Shown here in pieces: positions 8,255 through 18,545 of a stretch of DNA of 64,000 bases (position 1 is its first letter; each line of letters begins with the position of its first letter). A model generated the notes under the pieces. It was given only the letters and a program-made list of their open reading frames with translations, was not told the origin of the DNA and did no database searches. This stretch comes from Edaphobacter aggregans DSM 19364 (GTDB lineage: Bacteria > Acidobacteriota > Terriglobia > Terriglobales > Acidobacteriaceae), in assembly GCF_000745965.1 (NCBI RefSeq), contig NZ_JQKI01000016.1, forward strand, positions 62,001-126,000, given 5' to 3'. The position numbers and the translations under genes were made by a program.

Positions 8255-11200
8255 CTGCGCACCATCTGCCGATTTGCATGCAACTCCTGCAGCGCGCACA
8301 CGCTTAGCGTCCCGCGCTGCAACGCCGAGATTCCCTCTGCAGCCGCGCGCGCCGCAGCCAGCGTCGTAATCGTCGGAATCCGCGCCTGCACCGCAGCCCG
8401 CCGGATCGCCTTCTCATCAAAGAACGTGTCCTGCCCGCGCGGTGTGTTCACGATCAGCTGAATTCGATCGCCCTTGATCAGATCAACGACGTTCGGACGC
8501 CCTTCCTTCACCTTGTAAACACGCTCCGGCTGCAACCCAGCCGCCTCCAGCACCTCAGCCGTCCCATGCGTCGCCACCAGATGGAAGCCCATCTCGACGA
8601 ACTGCCGCGCCAGCGACACCGCGCCCTGCTTGTCGTGATCGTTCACACTCAGAAACACGGTGCCCTTCAGCGGAAGCTGCTGCCCGGCCGCAATCTGCGC
8701 CTTGGCAAACGCCTCACCGAAGTTGTCCGCGACTCCCATCACCTCGCCGGTCGAGCGCATCTCCGGCCCCAACACCGGATCAACCCCCTGGAACTTGCCC
8801 CACGGAAACACCGGCGACTTCACGTAGAAGTGCGACCCCGTCCCCAGGTCCTGCCCCGAGGCCACCTGCTCCGGCAGCAGCGCCTTCAACTTCTGCCCCA
8901 CCATGATGCGCGAAGCGATCTTCGCCAGCGGAATCCCCGTAGCCTTCGAGACGTACGGAACCGTCCGCGACGCGCGAGGGTTCACCTCGATGACATACAC
9001 CTTGCCGCGCTGGATCGCGAACTGAATGTTCACCAGGCCGCGAACGTCGAGCGACATCGCCAGCTTGCACGTGTAGTCACGAATCGTCTCCAGCACCTCA
9101 GGCGCGATGTCCACCGCAGGAAGAACACACGACGAGTCTCCGGAGTGAATCCCAGCCTCCTCGATGTGCTCCATGATGCCCGCGATCACAACATCATCGC
9201 CGTCGCACAACGCGTCAACGTCAACCTCGGTTGCGTCCTCCAGGAAGTGGTCGATCAGCACCGGCCTCTCCTGCGAGTACTCGATCGCTGTCGTCATGTA
9301 GCGCACGACCGCGTCGTCATCATACGCAATCACCATCGCGCGCCCGCCGAGAACATACGAAGGCCGCACGAGCACGGGGTAGCCCACGCGATTCGCGCCT
9401 GCGACGGCCTCGTCGACGCTGGTCGCCATCGCGCCCTGCGGCTGCGGAATCTTCAGGTCTTCTATCAGCTTGCCGAAACGCTTGCGATCCTCCGCGAGAT
9501 CGATCGACTCCGGCGAGGTCCCGATGATCGGCACGCCAGCCTTCTTCAGCGGCAGCGAGAGGTTCAGCGGCGTCTGTCCGCCGAACTGAACGATCATCCC
9601 GATCTCAGCGCCGCACGAGACCTCGTGCTCGTACACCGCAAGCACATCCTCGAGTGTCAGCGGCTCGAAGTAGAGGCGATCGCTCGTGTCGTAGTCCGTC
9701 GAGACCGTCTCAGGATTGCAGTTGATCATGATGGTCTCGTAGCCGTCCTCACGCAACGCGAACGCAGCGTGACAGCAGCAGTAGTCGAACTCGATTCCCT
9801 GCCCGATGCGGTTCGGTCCGCTGCCCAGGATCAGAATCTTCTTCTTCGCGGTCGGCTGCGCCTCATCCTCTTCGTCGTAGCAGCTGTAGAGGTACGGCGT
9901 GAAACTCTCGAACTCCGCCGCACAGGTATCGACCAGCTTGTAGACCGGCATCACGCCAAGCTTCTTGCGCAGCGCGCGAACCTTCGCCGTACCCTCAGCA
10001 CCGGTCAGCCCCCACACCGCGGCCAGCCGCTCGTCGGAGATGCCCATGCGCTTCGCAGCGCGAAGCTGCTCCGCCGTCACCTCGTCGATGCCGACGCCGC
10101 CGATGGCCGTAATCTCATCGGTGATCTGCTTGATCTGGTGCAGGAACCACGGATCCATCGAGGTCGTTCGAGCCACCTCGCGCACTGTCATACCACGCTC
10201 GAACGCGTAGCGGATATAGGCGAGCCTCTCCGGGTGCGGAGTCACCAGTCGCTGCGTCAGGCGCCGCGGCTCGATCTCATCGGCCGTCGCCTTCTTGCCC
10301 GTCTCGAGCGAGCGGACCGCCTTCATCATCGCTTCCTTGAAGGTGCGGCCGATCGCCATCACCTCGCCGACCGACTTCATCTGCGGTCCGAGCCCTTCAT
10401 CGGCTCCGGGAAACTTCTCGAACTGCCACTTCGGAATCTTCACCACCACGTAGTCGATCGTCGGCTCGAAGCACGCAGGCGTCGCCTTCGTGATGTCGTT
10501 CTGAATCTCATCAAGCGTATACCCGACAGCGAGGCGCGCCGCGATCTTCGCAATCGGAAAGCCCGTCGCCTTCGACGCCAGCGCCGACGAACGCGAGACG
10601 CGCGGGTTCATCTCGATCACCGTCATGCGCCCCGTAATCGGATTCACGGCAAACTGCACGTTGCTTCCGCCGGTCTCAACGCCGATCTCGCGGATCACGT
10701 TGATCGCTGCATCGCGCATCACCTGATACTCGCGATCAGTCAGCGTCTGCGCGGGTGCCACCGTGATCGAGTCGCCAGTGTGCACGCCCATCGGGTCGAA
10801 GTTCTCGATCGAGCAGATGATGATGACGTTGTCCTTCAGGTCACGCACAACCTCGAGCTCATACTCCTTCCAGCCGAGCACGCTCTCTTCGATAAGGCAC
10901 TCGTGCACTGGGCTCAGGTCGAGTCCGCGCGTCAGAATCTCCGTCATCTCCTCACGGTTGTATGCAATGCCACCGCCAGAACCGCCGAGCGTGAAGCTCG
11001 GACGAATCACTGCCGGGAAGCCAATCTTTGCTGCAAACTCAAGCCCACCGCTGACCGTGTTCACCAGCTGCGACTTTGGCATATCGAGACCGATCTTGTT
11101 CATCGCGTCCTTGAACAGCAGACGGTCCTCGGCCTTCTTGATGGCCTCGAGCTTCGCGCCTATCAACTCAACGCCGTGCTTCTCCAGGAAACCTGAGTCG

Positions 11201-11532
11201 GCGAGATCGACGGCGAGATTCAGCGCCGTCTGACCGCCCACCGTAGGCAGTACGGCGAACTTGCCCGAGCCAGGCTTCATCATCGCGGCCTCAGCGCGGA
11301 TGACCTCTTCGAGATAGGCCGTGCTCAACGGTTCGATGTAGGTGCGATCGGCGACCTCGGGGTCGGTCATGATCGAAGCCGGGTTCGAGTTGATCAGCAC
11401 CACCTCATAGCCCTCGGCCTTGAGGGCCTTGCACGCCTGCGTGCCGGAGTAGTCAAACTCCGCCGACTGGCCAATCACGATCGGTCCTGAGCCGATCACA
11501 AGAATCTTCGCGATGTCATTTCTGCGTGGCAT
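8251..11532 (-). CDS. carB: Carbamoyl-phosphate synthase large subunit
   Basis: Makes carbamoyl phosphate from bicarbonate, ammonia (channelled from CarA) and two ATP, feeding pyrimidine and arginine synthesis. At 1093 aa it is full length. It has two homologous ATP-grasp halves, each starting with a GSGP motif ([21 protein letters not shown] near 10 and [20 protein letters not shown] near 570) and each with an ExNPRxSRSS/T block ([19 protein letters not shown] and [19 protein letters not shown]). A C-terminal MGS-like allosteric domain begins near 950 with [13 protein letters not shown]. carA lies 88 bases upstream on the same strand, giving a carA-carB operon. Confidence 0.98.
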   Translation of the reverse strand: MPRRNDIAKILVIGSGPIVIGQSAEFDYSGTQACKALKAEGYEVVLINSNPASIMTDPEVADRTYIEPLSTAYLEEVIRAEAAMMKPGSGKFAVLPTVGGQTALNLAVDLADSGFLEKHGVELIGAKLEAIKKAEDRLLFKDAMNKIGLDMPKSQLVNTVSGGLEFAAKIGFPAVIRPSFTLGGSGGGIAYNREEMTEILTRGLDLSPVHECLIEESVLGWKEYELEVVRDLKDNVIIICSIENFDPMGVHTGDSITVAPAQTLTDREYQVMRDAAINVIREIGVETGGSNVQFAVNPITGRMTVIEMNPRVSRSSALASKATGFPIAKIAARLAVGYTLDEIQNDITKATPACFEPTIDYVVVKIPKWQFEKFPGADEGLGPQMKSVGEVMAIGRTFKEAMMKAVRSLETGKKATADEIEPRRLTQRLVTPHPERLAYIRYAFERGMTVREVARTTSMDPWFLHQIKQITDEITAIGGVGIDEVTAEQLRAAKRMGISDERLAAVWGLTGAEGTAKVRALRKKLGVMPVYKLVDTCAAEFESFTPYLYSCYDEEDEAQPTAKKKILILGSGPNRIGQGIEFDYCCCHAAFALREDGYETIMINCNPETVSTDYDTSDRLYFEPLTLEDVLAVYEHEVSCGAEIGMIVQFGGQTPLNLSLPLKKAGVPIIGTSPESIDLAEDRKRFGKLIEDLKIPQPQGAMATSVDEAVAGANRVGYPVLVRPSYVLGGRAMVIAYDDDAVVRYMTTAIEYSQERPVLIDHFLEDATEVDVDALCDGDDVVIAGIMEHIEEAGIHSGDSSCVLPAVDIAPEVLETIRDYTCKLAMSLDVRGLVNIQFAIQRGKVYVIEVNPRASRTVPYVSKATGIPLAKIASRIMVGQKLKALLPEQVASGQDLGTGSHFYVKSPVFPWGKFQGVDPVLGPEMRSTGEVMGVADNFGEAFAKAQIAAGQQLPLKGTVFLSVNDHDKQGAVSLARQFVEMGFHLVATHGTAEVLEAAGLQPERVYKVKEGRPNVVDLIKGDRIQLIVNTPRGQDTFFDEKAIRRAAVQARIPTITTLAAARAAAEGISALQRGTLSVCALQELHANRQMVRS

Positions 11533-11620
11533 CTCTACGTCTTTCTCGTTACGAAACTTTGCGGCGTTTCAAAGGGCGCCTGCTTCGCGCCCTTTGTTTA
11601 CATGCCCGAAATCAAAACTG

Positions 11621-12760
11621 TTATCTCTTCCACTCTTCCATCATCTTGCGGAAGTCCTTGAAGAGGTAGTGCGAGTCGTGCGGTCCGGGGCTGGCCTCGG
11701 GGTGGTACTGCACGCTGAACATCGCGTCGGTTTTGTGCTTCAGACCCGCCAGCGTCTGATCGTTCAGGTTGGTGTGTGTCTTCTCTACGTTGTCTGGCAG
11801 CGAATCGGGATCGACGTTGAAGTTGTGGTTCTGCGCAGTAATCTCGACCTTGCCGGTCTGGTGGTTCATGATCGGATGATTGCCGCCGTGGTGGCCGAAC
11901 TTCAGCTTGTAGGTCTTGCCGCCCAGCGCGAGCCCGAAGATCTGGTGGCCGAGGCAGATGCCGAACATCGGCTTCTTGCCCTGAAGCTTCTGCACGTTCT
12001 TGATCGCGTAGTCCAGCGGCTCCGGGTCACCCGGACCATTCGAGAAGAAAACGCCGTCAGGATTCATCGCAACCACCTCTTCGGCAGGCGTCTTCGCAGG
12101 AACCACCGTCACGTCGATGTTCTCGCGCGCCAGCATGCGCAGGATGTTCTCCTTGATGCCGAAGTCGTACGCGACTACATGCAACGGCTTGTTCTCCCCG
12201 TCGATGGCAGGCTTCAACAGCGGATCGCCCGTCTGGTTCTTCGGCTCGCTCGCGTCCCACTTGTACGCTTCCTTCGTCGTCACGACGCTGGCAAGATCCG
12301 TGCCTTCCATCTTCGGGATCGACCGTGCCTTTGCGACCAGCGCATCCACGTCGAGGTTATCGCCGCTCGCGATCACGCCGCGCATCACGCCGTTCGCGCG
12401 CAGGTGGCGAACGATCGCACGCGTGTCAACTTCCGCGATCACCGGAACGTTATAGCGCTCAAGATACTCATCGGCCACCTGGGTCGAGCGCCAGTTCGAG
12501 CTCACCGGCGAGAACTCGCGCGTCACCAGGCCTTCGATGTAAGGCTTCTTCGACTCCGCATCGTGCGGTGTCGTTCCATAGTTGCCAATGTGGGGATTAG
12601 TAAGGACAACGATCTGTCCTGCGTATGAAGGGTCGGTGAATATCTCTTGATAGCCCGTCAGAGATGTATTGAAGACCACTTCGCCGGCACACTCCCGCTG
12701 TGCGCCAAAGCTTTTGCCGCGAAAGATGCGCCCGTCTTCGAGCGCCAAGATTGACTGCAT
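11621..12760 (-). CDS. carA: Carbamoyl-phosphate synthase small (glutaminase) subunit
   Basis: Glutamine amidotransferase subunit (379 aa) that supplies ammonia to CarB. The N-terminal CPSase small-chain domain begins ALEDGRIFRGKSFG and includes FNTSLTGYQEIFTDPSYAGQIV. The C-terminal class I GATase domain holds the nucleophile elbow FGICLGHQI and the His/Glu pair of SVQYHPEASPGPHD. Length is normal. It is first in a carA-carB pair; the 150 bases upstream contain no obvious attenuator that I could identify. Confidence 0.97.
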   Translation of the reverse strand: MQSILALEDGRIFRGKSFGAQRECAGEVVFNTSLTGYQEIFTDPSYAGQIVVLTNPHIGNYGTTPHDAESKKPYIEGLVTREFSPVSSNWRSTQVADEYLERYNVPVIAEVDTRAIVRHLRANGVMRGVIASGDNLDVDALVAKARSIPKMEGTDLASVVTTKEAYKWDASEPKNQTGDPLLKPAIDGENKPLHVVAYDFGIKENILRMLARENIDVTVVPAKTPAEEVVAMNPDGVFFSNGPGDPEPLDYAIKNVQKLQGKKPMFGICLGHQIFGLALGGKTYKLKFGHHGGNHPIMNHQTGKVEITAQNHNFNVDPDSLPDNVEKTHTNLNDQTLAGLKHKTDAMFSVQYHPEASPGPHDSHYLFKDFRKMMEEWKR

Positions 12761-12909
12761 TGCCTCTCCGAGGAGTGGATTTAATAGATTCTATCAGCAT
12801 TTGCGGCGCATGGGGACGCTCGGCCCGCCGAATCGTCGCACCATGAACTGCGCTTCGCTAGCACGATGAATGAAGGATGAAAGAGATGAAGGATCAGCGC
12901 ACAAAAGCG

Positions 12910-13224
12910 CTACTCGATCTCCACCAGCACGTCGCCGCCCTCGATCTTCAACGGAAAGACCGCGACCCGCTCACCCTCCGGAAACTCCGCCGCGCCGGTC
13001 TTTGCATGGAACATCCACGAGTGCCACGGGCACACGACGCAGTCGCCTTCGAGCCACCCCTGACCGAGCGGACCATGTCGATGCGGGCAGACATTGTCCA
13101 GTGCAGACAGCTCGCCGTTCAGGTTCGCCACGCAGATCGCGACGCCGCCCTCGACCTCAACCTCTGTCACAGCTCCCGGCCCAGGGGCCTCGGGGACCCC
13201 GCACAACCTCACCCACTTCGCCAC
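12910..13224 (-). CDS. Rieske [2Fe-2S] protein, NirD-like small subunit/ferredoxin
   Basis: A small soluble Rieske protein (104 aa). The cluster-binding motif is visible as CPHRHG followed by CPWHSWMF, i.e. C-x-H about 17 residues before C-x2-H, as in NirD and dioxygenase ferredoxins. The GTG at 13224 is preferred because AGGAGAG lies 4-5 bases upstream; a longer form from 13269 is possible. No reductase or oxygenase partner lies beside it. The role is probably electron transfer, with unknown partner. Confidence 0.88.
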   Translation of the reverse strand: MAKWVRLCGVPEAPGPGAVTEVEVEGGVAICVANLNGELSALDNVCPHRHGPLGQGWLEGDCVVCPWHSWMFHAKTGAAEFPEGERVAVFPLKIEGGDVLVEIE

Positions 13225-13327
13225 AATCTCTCCTCGCCTCTTTATCGTAATCTGCCCAACCGCTTTCATCTCGCCCGCCTCAATTTGCGAGGTTGCACGA
13301 TGCTAGAGTCATAGATGACGCTCTCCG

Positions 13328-14248
13328 ATGGCACGCTCCAAACCCAAACCAGCCCAACCCAGCCGCGACACAGAGAACATCAAAGTAAGCTGGCTCGTCA
13401 AGGCGCTCGGTGCCGTCATGCTCGGAGCTTTGCTGTGCAGCTATCTCAGCCTCTGCCTGCTCTACCATCAGGGCCAGTGGCAGATCGTCCTTCACCCAAC
13501 TCACACCGCCAGCCAGCCGCCTCAGTCCGCCAGCCTCGTCCGTTTCGGCCCCGGAGAGTCCGCACAGCCACAACTGCTCGGAGAGTGGCATCCTGCATCT
13601 CCGGGCAGCCGGTACAGCGGCCTCACCATCCTGTTCCTCCCTGCGGGCGATGGCTCGCTCTCTGACTCCACCTCTATGCTTGAGGCACTTCACGGCATCG
13701 GCCTCAACGTCTTCGCCTTCGACTATCGTGGTTACGGCCGCAGCGCCGACATCCATCCCAGCCAGCAGCGCATGACCGAAGATGCGGAGGCCGCTTGGCG
13801 CTACCTCACGACTACGCGCGACGTTCCCAACCATCAAATCATTCCCTACGGAACTGGCGTGGGAGCCTCGCTCGCCGCGAATCTCGCCGCGGAGCACCCT
13901 GAGATCCCCGCCCTCATCCTCGACTCCCCTCATGCCGACCTGCTCGATGAGGCACGCCGTGACTCCCGCTCGAGTCTTCTGCCAGTGGGATTGCTCTTTC
14001 ACGAACGATTTTCTCTCGCCGCTCCGCTGGCCAGCCTACATACCCCGAAGCTCCTCCTCACCGACTCCAGCGCTCCTCGTCCGGAGGCCTTCGCTAGAGC
14101 AGCCGAACCAAAAATCACCGTTACCCTGACATCGCGCTCCGGCGCCCTCCTTGACGAAACCATCACCCGCTTCCTCGATCAGTACCTCCCCGAACCCTCC
14201 CGCCAACTGGTGCCTTCTCCGGCACCCTCCGCGACAAACCCGCGCTGA
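13328..14248 (+). CDS. Membrane-anchored alpha/beta-hydrolase fold protein without the catalytic serine
   Basis: A 306-aa protein with a lysine-rich N-terminus, one membrane anchor (about 26-46, ALGAVMLGALLCSYLSLCLLY) and an ABHD13/Bem46-like alpha/beta-hydrolase domain. The oxyanion/turn motif FAFDYRGYGRS is intact. At the nucleophile elbow, where G-x-S-x-G is expected, the sequence reads YGTGVGAS, so glycine replaces serine. The usual GxGH near the C-terminus reads SRSGALLDE. It is therefore likely a non-enzymatic member, or it uses different residues. The divergent Rieske gene starts 104 bases upstream and a DoxX gene follows on the same strand. Confidence 0.8.
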   Translation: MARSKPKPAQPSRDTENIKVSWLVKALGAVMLGALLCSYLSLCLLYHQGQWQIVLHPTHTASQPPQSASLVRFGPGESAQPQLLGEWHPASPGSRYSGLTILFLPAGDGSLSDSTSMLEALHGIGLNVFAFDYRGYGRSADIHPSQQRMTEDAEAAWRYLTTTRDVPNHQIIPYGTGVGASLAANLAAEHPEIPALILDSPHADLLDEARRDSRSSLLPVGLLFHERFSLAAPLASLHTPKLLLTDSSAPRPEAFARAAEPKITVTLTSRSGALLDETITRFLDQYLPEPSRQLVPSPAPSATNPR

Positions 14249-14294
14249 AGGGCTCGTATCCGAGCTACCCTCAACTTCAGCTAGGAATCACATC

Positions 14295-14720
14295 ATGTCC
14301 AAATCACTGAACAATCTGCAGCCCTGGGGCGCACTCTTTCTGCGCCTTGTCCTTGGCATCGCAATGATCTATCACGGCTACGGTAAGGTCATCCCGGCCG
14401 GCGGATTCCACGGCGGCAATACCTTCTCCGCGCTCGAGCACCATAGCCATTTCGTCGCCTCGCTCGGCCTGCCGTACTGGCTCGGTATCGTCTCCGCGCT
14501 GACTGAGTTTCTCGGCGGAATCCTTGTACTCATCGGCCTCTTCACGCGGTTCGCGGCCTTCCTGATCTCCGCCAACATGCTTGTCGCGCTGGTCATGGTC
14601 ACCCGGCACCACGGCTATGCCGGCTCGGAGTACTCGCTCGCGCTCTTCGTCATCGCCCTGATGCTCTTCTTTTACGGATCAGGCAGCTGCGCCCTCGACC
14701 GGAAGTTCGGGTTCGCCTGA
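14295..14720 (+). CDS. DoxX family membrane protein
   Basis: A four-span inner-membrane protein (141 aa) of the DoxX family, which in various bacteria accompanies oxidative or metal stress systems. Motifs are LFLRLVLGIAMIYHGYGKVIP at the first span, LTEFLGGILVLIGLFTRFAA at the second and a C-terminal LALFVIALMLFFYGSG span. The ATG at 14295 is chosen; the longer frame would read through the preceding hydrolase gene. It lies 46 bases after that gene, so it is likely co-transcribed. It is not linked to the other DoxX genes near 50 kb. Confidence 0.9.
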   Translation: MSKSLNNLQPWGALFLRLVLGIAMIYHGYGKVIPAGGFHGGNTFSALEHHSHFVASLGLPYWLGIVSALTEFLGGILVLIGLFTRFAAFLISANMLVALVMVTRHHGYAGSEYSLALFVIALMLFFYGSGSCALDRKFGFA

Positions 14721-15003
14721 CAGGACGAGCCTACGGGAATCCGGAACCTGTCCAGAAACAGTTGAAAACAAAAGGCGAGAAGGCCCCCGATACACTGGAG
14801 GCCTTACATTTGGTGGGGAGTTGTCGTGCGGATAGGTGAAGCCGAAACTGTGGGAACTGCTAGCTTCGGCGCTTTCGTGTTACATCCAATAAGACGCCCG
14901 CGGGGGGGAAAAGTTGTTTAGGTTTTGTACATTTTTTAGAAGAATCCTGTGGGTAACTCTTCTAAAACCAGAATTATGAATAATCATTCAATTCCTGGTT
15001 ACT
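14721..15003. other. Intergenic region with inverted repeats between convergent genes
   Basis: No gene seen. There is an inverted repeat, TTTTAGAAGA (14934-14943) with TCTTCTAAAA (14958-14967), and a second one, AACCAGAATT with AATTCCTGGTT, in the last 35 bases. They may be a bidirectional terminator for doxX and the DUF1501 gene, although neither is followed by a clear T-run. Confidence 0.45.
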
Positions 15004-16263
15004 TTAGAGAATCTTCAGGAACATCGCGGGGTCGACTCTTCCCCCGGGAAATACCAGATCAAGGTTTCTTGAGCCCAACGACTTATAAGTAACCTCTCCG
15101 AGAACCTGCCTAAAGTCGGTTGTGACAGCAAGATCACGTCCTTCATTCAACTGTTCGTCGGCCAGTCCGGGCCAGCGCCCGTAGACCTTTCCACCCTTCA
15201 CCTGTCCACCCAGAACGAACATCACATTCGCATGGCCGTGATCGGTGCCACCGGTTCCATTCTGCCGGGCCGTCCTGCCGAACTCCGACATAGTAACTAA
15301 AGTGATATTACCGGCATCATTACCTATGTCTGTCCAGAAGGCGGCGATGGTGTCGGAGAACTCGCGTAGCCGGTTGGCCAGCTGGCCGCTTGTATTGCCC
15401 TGATTCTGGTGGGTGTCCCAGCCGCCGACCTCCGAGAAGGCAGCCTCCACTCCGAGGTTCGCCTTCAATAGCTGAGCCACCTGTCGCAGGCTGTTCCCGA
15501 AGGTGGTATTCGGGTACACCACCCCGGCGGCCGGCTGATACTTCGACGGATTCGCCGCCTTGAGCATCTTCACCGCTTCGAAGGTCTCCTGTCCGGTGCC
15601 ATGCAGCACAGCGTCGGTACTTGAGTCGTACATCGCCTGGAAGGCGTTGCTGATCGCCGACGTCTGGGGGCCGCGGCCGGCGATGGAGAAGTCTGCCAGA
15701 TTACTGACCGCGATCGCCGGAACCTTGCCCTGCAGCGTGCGCGGCACCTGCGTTCCCAACGCGACGGCGCGAAACGCCGAGGCCTTGCCCGAGATGGCCT
15801 CTGCCTGCAGGGCACGGTTCAGCCAGCCATCTTCGGTGATCTTCACGCCCGGCGTCCCGCTCTCCATGTAGTCCTGCGCATCGAAGTGCGAGCGCGTCGT
15901 ATCGGGCGACCCCGAGGCGTGCACCATCGCCAGATGACCCTGGTCGTAGAGCGGCTTCAGCGATGCCATCGCAGGATGCAGCCCGAAGAACCCATCGAGG
16001 TCCAGAACCTCGTTCTCTTTGATCGCGATCGACGGTCGCATCGCGTAGTAGTTCTTCTCGCGATACGGCACCACGATATTCAGGCCATCCGCCGCGCCGC
16101 GCTGAAACAGCACGACGAGCTTCTTATTGTTGGCTGCCGCGGTCGTCGCCTCGGCCATTACGCTGCGCTCAAGAAAGCTCGGGATCGCCGAGGTCCCCAC
16201 TAGCGCCAGCGCGCCACCCTTCATGAAGCCTCGCCTCGTAATCTCCGGCTGAATCTTCGTCAT
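15004..16263 (-). CDS. DUF1501 secreted protein (Tat signal)
   Basis: A 419-aa protein of the DUF1501 family, which is related to the alkaline-phosphatase/sulfatase fold. Its role is not established. The N-terminus carries a twin-arginine signal, TRRGFMKGGALALVG, so it is exported folded. VLFQRGAADGLNIVVPY, SRSHFDAQDYMESG-like and SEFGRTARQNGTGGTDHGHANVMFVLGG blocks match the family. The start at 16263 is chosen for its AGGAG 7 bases upstream. It directly follows a DUF1800 gene, the standard pairing for this family. Confidence 0.9.
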   Translation of the reverse strand: MTKIQPEITRRGFMKGGALALVGTSAIPSFLERSVMAEATTAAANNKKLVVLFQRGAADGLNIVVPYREKNYYAMRPSIAIKENEVLDLDGFFGLHPAMASLKPLYDQGHLAMVHASGSPDTTRSHFDAQDYMESGTPGVKITEDGWLNRALQAEAISGKASAFRAVALGTQVPRTLQGKVPAIAVSNLADFSIAGRGPQTSAISNAFQAMYDSSTDAVLHGTGQETFEAVKMLKAANPSKYQPAAGVVYPNTTFGNSLRQVAQLLKANLGVEAAFSEVGGWDTHQNQGNTSGQLANRLREFSDTIAAFWTDIGNDAGNITLVTMSEFGRTARQNGTGGTDHGHANVMFVLGGQVKGGKVYGRWPGLADEQLNEGRDLAVTTDFRQVLGEVTYKSLGSRNLDLVFPGGRVDPAMFLKIL

Positions 16264-16319
16264 CGTCGTCTCCTCGACCTGCCTTTCAATCATGAAGTCC
16301 TATGGACGTGACGCCATAC

Positions 16320-18464
16320 CTACCTGCGCTGAAACTCCGGCGAACCCAGCAGAAGCCCCGCCATGACAGCCGCCTCGCGATCGATCGGAGCTCGCACAGG
16401 ACTGGCCGGCGTCGCTGCATTCAAGACGGCCCACATCGGTTCCGCGTCACGGGCCCGAATGCCGAACTCCCGCTGCGCAGCCTGTCCGTCAAGCTGCCTG
16501 ATCACCGTCGCACGCGTCTGCTCGCTCGCCGGCTGCCCCAGCAGAAGCGCCTCCAGCCGCGATTCTTTCGCCGCCGAGCCAGCCGTCGGATCTATTGAAA
16601 CCGTCTGCACAGGTTCCTTCTGGTCCAGCAGCGCGCTCCAGTTCACATTGGTCCCGCCGACACGATTCGAGCTGAGCGCAACCGCGAAGTTCATCCGGTT
16701 CACCAGCGCTCCTGTGCTCACCCAGGGCTCTGCCGTCCAGCTGTATCCGTTCGGAGTCTGCATGCCGTAGAGCGGCATCCCCAGCTTCTCGAGCGAGCGC
16801 ACCAGCGGCAACGGATTGTTCACTTCGGTATCTGTGGCCCGCACCGCCGAGACCACAAACTCAATCGGCGTCTTGATCTTCGCGCGATACACCTCAGGGG
16901 ACCAGAACTCAGCCGACTCGAACATCGTCCGCAGCACCGTGGCGATGTCTCCGTCGCTCACAAGAAACGCCTTCGCCATCCTGTCGACCAGCATCGGCGG
17001 AGGCGTATCGCTCACGAACCGCACCGCCAGCTGGTTCGAGATGAACCGTGCCGTCGCCGGGCTGGTCGCCAGCATGTGCAGCACCTGCAGCCCCTCGCGT
17101 TCGCCGCCCTCACGAATCGTCATTCCCATCACGGTCTTCGAGCCCGGCTCGTGCCGTCGCTCCTCGAACAGGAAGCCCCCGCCGCGCAGCGGCTGATCCA
17201 CCGTCCAGCCCGTAAAGACCTTCGCCACCTGGGTCACATCGGCCTGGGTGTAGCCTCCGTTGACGCCGAGCGTATGCAACTCCATCAGCTCGCGCGCGTA
17301 GTTCTCGTTCAGTCCCTGCGGCAGCCCATTGGCGATCTTCGCGTCAGGCATCTGCGCCTTCAGCCGCTCCACGCGGATCGCCGCCATGGACCTCGGACCG
17401 ATGCTCTGCGCGTTATCCAGGTACACCAGCATCGCCGGACTCTTGGCCGTAGCTACCAGCAGGTCCTCGAACCGGCCGAGCGCATGAGGCCGGATCGTGT
17501 CGCGCTCGTAGGAGGGCAGCAGATACGGCTCGTTCTGGTTCTTCCGGAGGTAGACATTGAAGTGATTCAGCCAGAAGTCGGTCATCACCGCCTCCAGCTG
17601 GCGCTGGCTGTAGATGTCCCGCAGCAGCCGTGTCCCCAGCAGCTCCGCTCCCGCCATCCTGGAGCCACCACCCAGCGCCATCAGGGTCTCGCGCTGCTCC
17701 GCGGAAAGCCCTTCGGCCGCCGCGGCCAACTCGGCAGCACTCAGGCTCTTGCGGAAGCTCGCAAGTTCGTCAGGCTGCATCGCGAGAATCCGCTTCATCC
17801 TCTCGTCCGGCGGAAGGTTGATGATCTTCACAGCCTCGAGGCCGGAGTAGAACTGCTCCTCGTGCGTGGCCATCGCCGGGGCTGCGGGATCGACGCCGGC
17901 GCCCGGCAGTGCCGCTGCGGCATCGGAGCCCTTCGCCATCTCCGGAGCGTTCATGTCCTTGGCCGTCATCGGCGCGGACTGTGCGGCCTCCTGTTTCGCC
18001 TTCGCCTGCTCGTACCGCGCAATGCCGTCGCGATAGATCGCCCGCTCCACAGGATCGCTGGGCATCGGCAGCCGCTGCTGGATCACCTGCCGCAGAACCT
18101 GCGGGCTCGGGAACCTCCGCAGCAACTCGGCCTGCTGGAGCTTCATCGCCGGGAACATCGCCAGCCGCGCATCGAGTGCCGAGTCATCTATCTTCTCAGG
18201 ATGAAGCTGCTGCTCGAACCAGCGGTCGAGGCCCTTCTTCTGCACTGCCGCAACGTCGCCCGGCCGCGGTCCGAAGGTCAGCCGGTTCAGAGCATGCTGC
18301 AAGCGCGCGTCGCCCTGGATCTGTCCTACCTGGAACGCCAGCTTCTTCTTCGCCGATGCCTCCGCCGGAACCGGAGGCACAATCAGAAGGACACAGAGAA
18401 CTGCCGCAATCGTCGCCTCGATCGAGGAGTTCACCCGCCCACCGGAAAGTCGCACCAGATCCAT
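16320..18464 (-). CDS. DUF1800 secreted protein
   Basis: A 714-aa exported protein with a Sec-type signal (ATIAAVLCVLLIVPPVPAEA, about residues 17-36) and the DUF1800 domain. Visible family marks are ALNRLTFGPRPGDVAAVQKKGLDRWFEQQL, MTDFWLNHFNVY, NENYARELMELHTLGVNGGYTQADVTQVAKVFTGW and PEVYRAKIKTPIEFVVSAVRA. An Ala-rich linker around 150-190 interrupts the domain. The start at 18464 is chosen because AAGGAA lies 7 bases upstream. It ends 56 bases before the DUF1501 gene and is probably co-transcribed with it. The biochemical function of the pair is not known. Confidence 0.9.
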   Translation of the reverse strand: MDLVRLSGGRVNSSIEATIAAVLCVLLIVPPVPAEASAKKKLAFQVGQIQGDARLQHALNRLTFGPRPGDVAAVQKKGLDRWFEQQLHPEKIDDSALDARLAMFPAMKLQQAELLRRFPSPQVLRQVIQQRLPMPSDPVERAIYRDGIARYEQAKAKQEAAQSAPMTAKDMNAPEMAKGSDAAAALPGAGVDPAAPAMATHEEQFYSGLEAVKIINLPPDERMKRILAMQPDELASFRKSLSAAELAAAAEGLSAEQRETLMALGGGSRMAGAELLGTRLLRDIYSQRQLEAVMTDFWLNHFNVYLRKNQNEPYLLPSYERDTIRPHALGRFEDLLVATAKSPAMLVYLDNAQSIGPRSMAAIRVERLKAQMPDAKIANGLPQGLNENYARELMELHTLGVNGGYTQADVTQVAKVFTGWTVDQPLRGGGFLFEERRHEPGSKTVMGMTIREGGEREGLQVLHMLATSPATARFISNQLAVRFVSDTPPPMLVDRMAKAFLVSDGDIATVLRTMFESAEFWSPEVYRAKIKTPIEFVVSAVRATDTEVNNPLPLVRSLEKLGMPLYGMQTPNGYSWTAEPWVSTGALVNRMNFAVALSSNRVGGTNVNWSALLDQKEPVQTVSIDPTAGSAAKESRLEALLLGQPASEQTRATVIRQLDGQAAQREFGIRARDAEPMWAVLNAATPASPVRAPIDREAAVMAGLLLGSPEFQRR

Positions 18465-18545
18465 ACGTCGTTCCTTTCGGCGCGCAAGCCCGCATACGGT
18501 TGTGCAAACACGCATCCCCGACGGCAGTTGCGGATATTTCTGAAT

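Noticed and set aside
8566-11196. 876-codon open frame antisense to carB
   Set aside because: An arginine/histidine-rich product typical of the antisense of a G+C-rich gene; carB is certain on the other strand.
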